Source: Nageia nagi
Taxonomy: Eukaryota > Pinophyta
Reading direction: 5' to 3'
DNA length: 64,000 nt
NCBI GenBank assembly: GCA_050084985.1
Contig: JBITNC010000001.1
Location: 9,734,001-9,798,000, forward strand
Part shown: positions 58,301 through 64,000 of the stretch, piece after piece
Position numbering within the stretch: position 1 is the stretch's first letter
Layout: each line of letters starts with the position of its first letter
Made by a program: the position numbers and the translations under genes
The notes under the pieces: generated by a model
Told to the model about the DNA's origin: nothing
Databases searched by the model: none
The model's input: only the letters and a program-made list of their open reading frames with translations

Positions 58301-61300
58301 AATAAGTTTGTTATCAAATGATGACAACAACAAAAGTTTCAAAATGGGTGCAAAAATAATGCAAATGATATTAATAATTATCTATATGAAATCAATGGTT
58401 TAAATGATGAATTAGTAATTTTAAGTGCATACATTTTATCCATTTAAGAACACTAAAAACCTTTATGCTGATGTATTTTTCAAAATGAAAAAAAAAAAGA
58501 ATAAATAAAAATAAAATGAATGTAATTTCAAAATTTTATTAATACCCTTTATTCCTTTGTGGAAGATAAATCAGTTACCAAGCATTGTAATTTTTACCCC
58601 GAAGGATCAATAAAATGGGATTTTATGTCTTAGTTTATCCATAAAGTACAACTCAATTCATAAAAAGGATAACAAAAAAATGATAAAAAAAAAAAGATAA
58701 AGAGGAAGTTATACTAAATGGTAATCAAAATGTACCTTAAAAGGAGGGATTTAGTATGTCCACCCATGTTAGGGGAGTTGGAGAAGTAATGGTAACACTC
58801 CATAGGAGGCCCATATTCAAATTTTCTTGCCCCTACATAGTGGAACATAGAAAAAGAGTTTACTAATATTTTAAAAAGGAGAGATTTGGTATGCAATATC
58901 ATTAAATCTAATATGCACATTAACAAAACTACATTATTTTCTGAAAAAAAAAACTTCAAGTTTTATCATTTTTTTTGTTCCTTTTAACAAATCACATTTT
59001 TACTGTATTAAGTATTTTTTCTACATTTTTTAATTTTATTATATCTATTAATTAGTTTTTTTTTAATTTTATTTTGTTTACAAATGTTAATACCTTAGTT
59101 GCATATGGCTTAAGAAGCCTATTATTAAAAGTGCAATCAATGGATCTTCATGATCAAGGAGCATAAGTGATCCATACAAATCTCCTCAAATTGGGTAATA
59201 ATCCTAACATTTTTGATAGGTAAACTCTTGAGAGGCATAACTTAGCAAACATAGCTTCATTTAACCTCATTCAAAATGTGTTGGAAAGCATATGTTGTGT
59301 AGAATCATTTGAAGGGCCACTTAGCTCTATTTAATAGGTGATGAACCCTCAAATCCACTTAGAAAAGATCTAATATATGTAATTTAATATAGCTACCTAA
59401 AAATAGTAAGCCAACATTAACATAAAACTTATTTTGGTGAATATTTAATGGAGCTAAATATCGTGTAGGATAATATATATTTAAAAAAATAATAATTTAA
59501 TACTTATTTATAACTCACAAAAGGTGAACCACCAAATTTACTTATAGTGATTTACCACTTTCCACGTTATGAATTGGGTGACCTTTCACCTTCAAATAGT
59601 ATTGCATATAAATACATATATTCCAAATGTAATAAAATAACAATATATAATAACATGGTCTCACATCTCTTCTCAAATATTATAAGTGTTGTATTATACT
59701 TTGATTGACGAGATTAATTATTATTTAATGAATATTTTTTTTCTTTATTTCTATTTCTATTTTGGGATTCTATTATTTTGCTTACAATTTGAGTTATTTA
59801 TCTATTTTTGCAAGAAAAATTGTTCATGACTATGGATCATTGGTATCATAATGATATATCTTTTGAGTGTATATTTCCAAATCAAGATCAAGCTACAAGA
59901 ATATTGTGTTTAAGGCTGTAACCCCTCTAATTACCTTCTTAATCATTTTAAGCAATCTTAAATGGTGAGCAACATTAAGGCAATTAATCAATTCAAGGAT
60001 ATATTGAATGAAGTCCTTGAGAAATAAAAGTAATAAAAATTTGGGACCACGTTGCCCAAATTCTTGAACAAATTATAATGTTGAATTCAATTTCTTCATC
60101 TATGACATGATTCTTTAGTATCCTAACACCTTTTAAGGTTTAGGTGAATTTTTGAAATTCCTACTTTTGAAGGAAAATTAATGTTGGAGTAGTAGAAATT
60201 TGGTTGGAATAATTAGGATCATATTTTTTTTGTAAATAATTTTATTGATAATGAGAAAATCACATTTACCCTCTTGAAAGCATCTTTTCTTATTAGAAAT
60301 TGCTAGGAATTATAAAATGCTTAAAAGGAAGAGAAATTTGAAGATGATCCCATATGGGAGGTTTTTATAGAGGTTATTGAAGATGAATAGTACCTTGTAG
60401 GAACCTATGACAATCAACACTTATAATGGTAGCAACTACGTCAAGGTAAAGAATAACATGCTTAAGACTATATTGATGCTTTCCATTATTTATTTGAGAA
60501 GTTAGTATCCAAGATACTAAGAAGCATATAATTCTCAAAATATTATTGTAGATATTTAAAATTAACCCTATAATATAATTATAAATAAAACATCTAACAT
60601 GAAATATAGAAGGGTACTATTGAATAAGATTATGCATCTTGCGAATTAACTAAGTACATAATGATAAAGAATATAATAATCTGAACTATAATATGAGTCT
60701 AAAAGTTAATGCAAACTAAAAATAATGCATAAATAATAAATCGAAGCACTATTTTTTACAATGTAATATTGAAGCATATATCAGAAATATGATATCATTA
60801 CAAACATGATAAATGAGATGTCTTTTTAGATCCACATCTATATTAAATAACATGAATCATACATCAAACACAACATACCATGAGAAATGAATGTTGTTAA
60901 CAACCTTGAATCAAAACTTTGTTAACATCCCATAATACGCAAATCCATAAGCAAAAATTGAAATGTGAGAAATAAGATGAAGGGAGTAGTAAATCTATAA
61001 ATGGGTGGTGTTACGAAACACCTTTATTGGTTAGGTAAAATGATATTGCATGTTTTAATCTTTCTCTATAACTCTCTTCCTATGTCCCTTATGTTGCCTT
61101 TTGATATTCTTTTATAGGCAACATTTTGATCCTCTTTGATTCTTGAGATCATTGCATATTACATTATTTATGGTGTATTTCTTGATATTTGACACCTCTT
61201 ACATTATACAATAGTCCATTACATTGATTACATTATCTTGCGTATATTTTGACCCTTTTTACAATAAATACTCCTTGATGCTATAAAATGAATTATTTAA

Positions 61301-64000
61301 TATAAGAAACTTCATTTTTAGGCATTATAGTTAATGAAAGTAATGGTCAAATTATTAGATCAAACTTAGAACAAAGAGAGAGGGATCAAGAGAGATATAT
61401 CGATCATCTTACTGGGATGAGCAGGCATATGCTTAGATGATTATCATGAGGGTGGAATCTTTAAATGCAACATGATACATAGTAGTGAAGATGATGTTAC
61501 AAACTAGTGTAGATGCTTAGGATGGTGTAGACACTACAAGTAATATCAATGCTATGGCTCTTACAAAATTGTATTTATAATCCAAATCCCCAATAATATA
61601 TGATACATATGATAAGATTATCTAGCATATAATGAAAGATTAATGGCATACTAGACCAAAAATAGGCTTTACAGATGAGCATTTTGAGGCAATTATGTAG
61701 CGATAATTTTAAATCACTTGCATTTATATTATTAGTGGTGATTTTGTGGGGCAATTTTAAATTGTCCTCATAAATTATTTTAGAGGTGGTTTAAAACCAT
61801 ATTAAAAAATAAAAGACAAATATAAAGGTGCATGTATGAAGAAACAAATGGATTATGCAAGCAATTTTTAGCAAGCAATTTTTCATCACCCACATAAATC
61901 ATAAAGAGGCAATATACAACAACCCTTAAATTGAACCAAAAAACTAAAAAATCTTGTGCAAGGAAAATTAAAGGCAAGCCATATTTTGAGTTTTTTGAGG
62001 TGAAGGCTAGAGGAGAGGAGAGGTATTTCATTTTATTTTTGAGTTTTACAGAGGTTCAATCTCCTACGTAATCAAGTAATTATTGATTGATAATGATGCA
62101 GGATGTGTCGAGCTGAGATCATACTTGCCAACATTGGATGAACTATGTGTTCAACCTCTAATTTTATAAGTTAGTGCTTAGATGAAATACCTCCCCTAAG
62201 AACTCACCACCCATTGATAGAGTAGCAGATCCCTTGGTCAGAATCCCTCCTTGATAAGAGAACACCTCCCTATATTGAGTAAATGAAACTTTAGTGCCTT
62301 GGGATGGCCAACCCATAGATAGAGTGATCGACATCCCATGAGTGCACATCCTCTTAGAAAAAGATGCAAATTACAAGGTTGAGGCTTCATAGTTCAATTC
62401 TACAATATGCATGGATTACCTTTCATGTTAGGATCAAAAGTGTTGGAAAGAAAGGGATAAGGATGTCAGAAAGAGTCTAGTTCTCAAAGAAGATAAGAGG
62501 TACTAGAAAGGAACAAGGAAAGGGTGAAGCATGAGGCCAACCTAGGCTTCTAAGCAGTACACTAGAACCATGAGGAGGACATTTGACTCACATCCATGAT
62601 AAAATACAAACTCACATATCTATGATAAGAGGGTTGGGAATAAAACTACTAATATATCAATCTCTCGCATCCCAGATGTAGGAAGAATCGATTGAATCCA
62701 TCCCTATGAACACCCAAAAATATAGACATTGAAATAGAAGAGAAAACATGACCTAATCCAATTTGATGCAACATAAGTGACTTTTCATTATAAAAGGGAA
62801 AATGCAAAATAATCTCCTCTAATACAATATTGAGCTCTCTATTTATAATAGATGAGCCTCTCTAAAAAATACAATAATCCTAATTATAGATTCTATGATA
62901 CTTTAACTAACTCTTAGTCCTACTACCGCAATCGACAATTATACTATATATAACAAGATATCAATTCAATAAACTTAATCATTTCTTAAAGATCCATGTT
63001 TAGATTACTTTAGGATATTACTACAATATTTGTACATAGCACAACTAGCATAGACTAATCTTTTCATGCATGACTTCTCAATTCAAACATTGAACTGTGT
63101 TAGCTAATGCAATGGTCCTTTTACCCATGCTCATATATATAACAAGATTGCCAGTAGAAGGATATTCCACTTTGAGACTTTCGCATATTTTTCTTTGCTA
63201 CTTATAATGCCTAAGTGTCTGCTTCATGCATAATACCTAGATCATGCCTTGATCCTTGGGTAATTTTGGGCTTTATCATGTAATTGGCATGCCTAATAAA
63301 CTATTATTTCAATCTCCTATTGGCTAGTTTCATACTTCGATTAGAAATAGCTTTATATCTACCAAATTTACCATTGCTATATGTAAGAGGTGTCTAGTGT
63401 TATTTCTAGGGATCTCTTAAGGAAGTTGATTATGCTCTAAGTATTATTGATGCATTCCATCAGCTAGTCAAACCCTCATTCATTCTTCTTCTCCTTAACA
63501 TATCATCATTGATAGTAAGAGTTATAATGAATGATATCATTCCCTCGAGATTGATCAATCTTAATGTTTTAAATATTATCATCTTCCTATTGATGTTGAC
63601 CCAAGGGTTTGAAGCGTTGGAGATTTTCTCTTATTAAATAAGTACTTTATTTTGTTGGATATTTAATGTTTCACAGTTGACATCATCCAATATGGTGAGA
63701 TGGCTTTGGTTAGTTAGTCATTCATGTCAATAGGTCAAGATTTCTGACCTTGGTTCATTTTGAAGTCCTATTTTACCATTGACATCATATCCAAGTGGGA
63801 TATTTTTCTTGACTACTCTTGCTTGCAAGAAGTTCATCATTTTGTTGCTAACATCATCCAAAATGGTAAGCCAATTTTAGTTTCTCTTTGTGATGCCTTT
63901 TTAGGCTGATATAATCTCTGACTCAGAAGCTTTTGAAATAATATTTCTTACTTGGCTTGGGTCTTCTATCATTTGAAACTCGTATCACCATCAATAGGTG
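55322..64000. other. Intergenic DNA without recognisable genes
   Basis: No frame exceeds about 85 codons and none resembles a known protein. A less AT-rich stretch at about 55850-57170 may be an old transposon relic, but neither strand gives a family motif. A segment at 62800-62900 has a TATA-like CTCTATTTATAATAG that could belong to an LTR, without confirmable ends. Near 63674 and 63848 two similar words, ACATCATCCAA(T/A)ATGGT, suggest a decayed duplication of about 175 bp. The promoter of the PTB3-like gene should lie at about 55322-55600, but I see no convincing core element. Confidence 0.4.
55662..55680. repeat. TA microsatellite
   Basis: A short run of about nine to ten TA units lies in AT-rich DNA upstream of the PTB3-like leader. 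Confidence 0.9.

Noticed and set aside
62780-62960. Possible LTR with a TATA-like CTCTATTTATAATAG
   Set aside because: No TG/CA ends, PBS, PPT or second copy could be found.
63670-63990. Possible tandem repeat of about 175 bp
   Set aside because: Only one short word is shared convincingly; the rest does not align by eye.
1-64000. CRISPR arrays, bacterial operons, rRNA or tRNA genes, organelle-derived DNA
   Set aside because: None seen. The split gene, plant-type retrotransposons and plant telomere-like repeats indicate plant nuclear DNA.

Overview
This is AT-rich plant nuclear DNA, most consistent with a large, repeat-filled seed-plant genome such as a gymnosperm. The lineage is an inference from old, nested, decaying LTR retrotransposons, a long first intron and interstitial telomere-like DNA; no marker in the window proves it. 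I recognise one host gene, a polypyrimidine tract-binding protein homologue 3 (PTB3-like) gene on the minus strand, with coding exons at 46.6-49.8 kb and a probable 5' leader exon near 55.2-55.3 kb. Most of the rest is mobile DNA or unrecognised sequence.

Layout. At 1-3.1 kb there is a coding-like fragment, then AT-rich DNA with an unusual cluster of GATC/CGATC motifs. At 3.1-17.2 kb lies a probable CACTA (En/Spm-type) transposon. Its right half holds a decayed TNP2-family transposase (Transposase_21, DUF4218 and DUF4216 regions). Its left half is extremely low-complexity sequence, a 100-N gap and about 2 kb of degenerate CCCTAAA-like repeats. At 17.2-19.46 kb is a truncated Ty1/copia element on the minus strand, with LTR, PBS, gag and the start of pol. 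At 19.46-33 kb (and possibly to about 36.7 kb) is an old Ty3/gypsy element of the Tat type (protease, additional RNase H, RT, RNase H, integrase, then a repeat-rich 3' region). It is split by a complete Ty3/gypsy chromovirus at 23932-30376 with a perfect 5-bp target duplication. At 34008-36642 a young, near-intact, internally deleted relative of that chromovirus sits on the minus strand. It keeps a 308-codon gag ORF fused in frame to the end of the chromodomain and has nearly identical LTRs. At 37.5-40.1 kb is a decayed LINE. From 40 to 46 kb there is mostly unrecognised DNA with two repeat pairs. The PTB3-like gene follows. Its 5.3-kb leader intron contains a GC-rich insertion with a 149-bp tandem duplication and a degenerate array of about 160-200-bp monomers. 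From 55.4 to 64 kb I see no supportable gene.

How it fits together. The Tat-like element was hit by the copia element and by the chromovirus; the copia element was later hit by the CACTA transposon; the gag-only derivative landed last, in DNA 3' of the Tat-like element. The PTB3-like gene has 14 coding exons with consistent splice sites and phases, but its last exon lacks one base, which shifts the frame before the fourth RRM. Either this is a consensus error (the assembly is visibly poor at 3-8.8 kb) or the copy is truncated.
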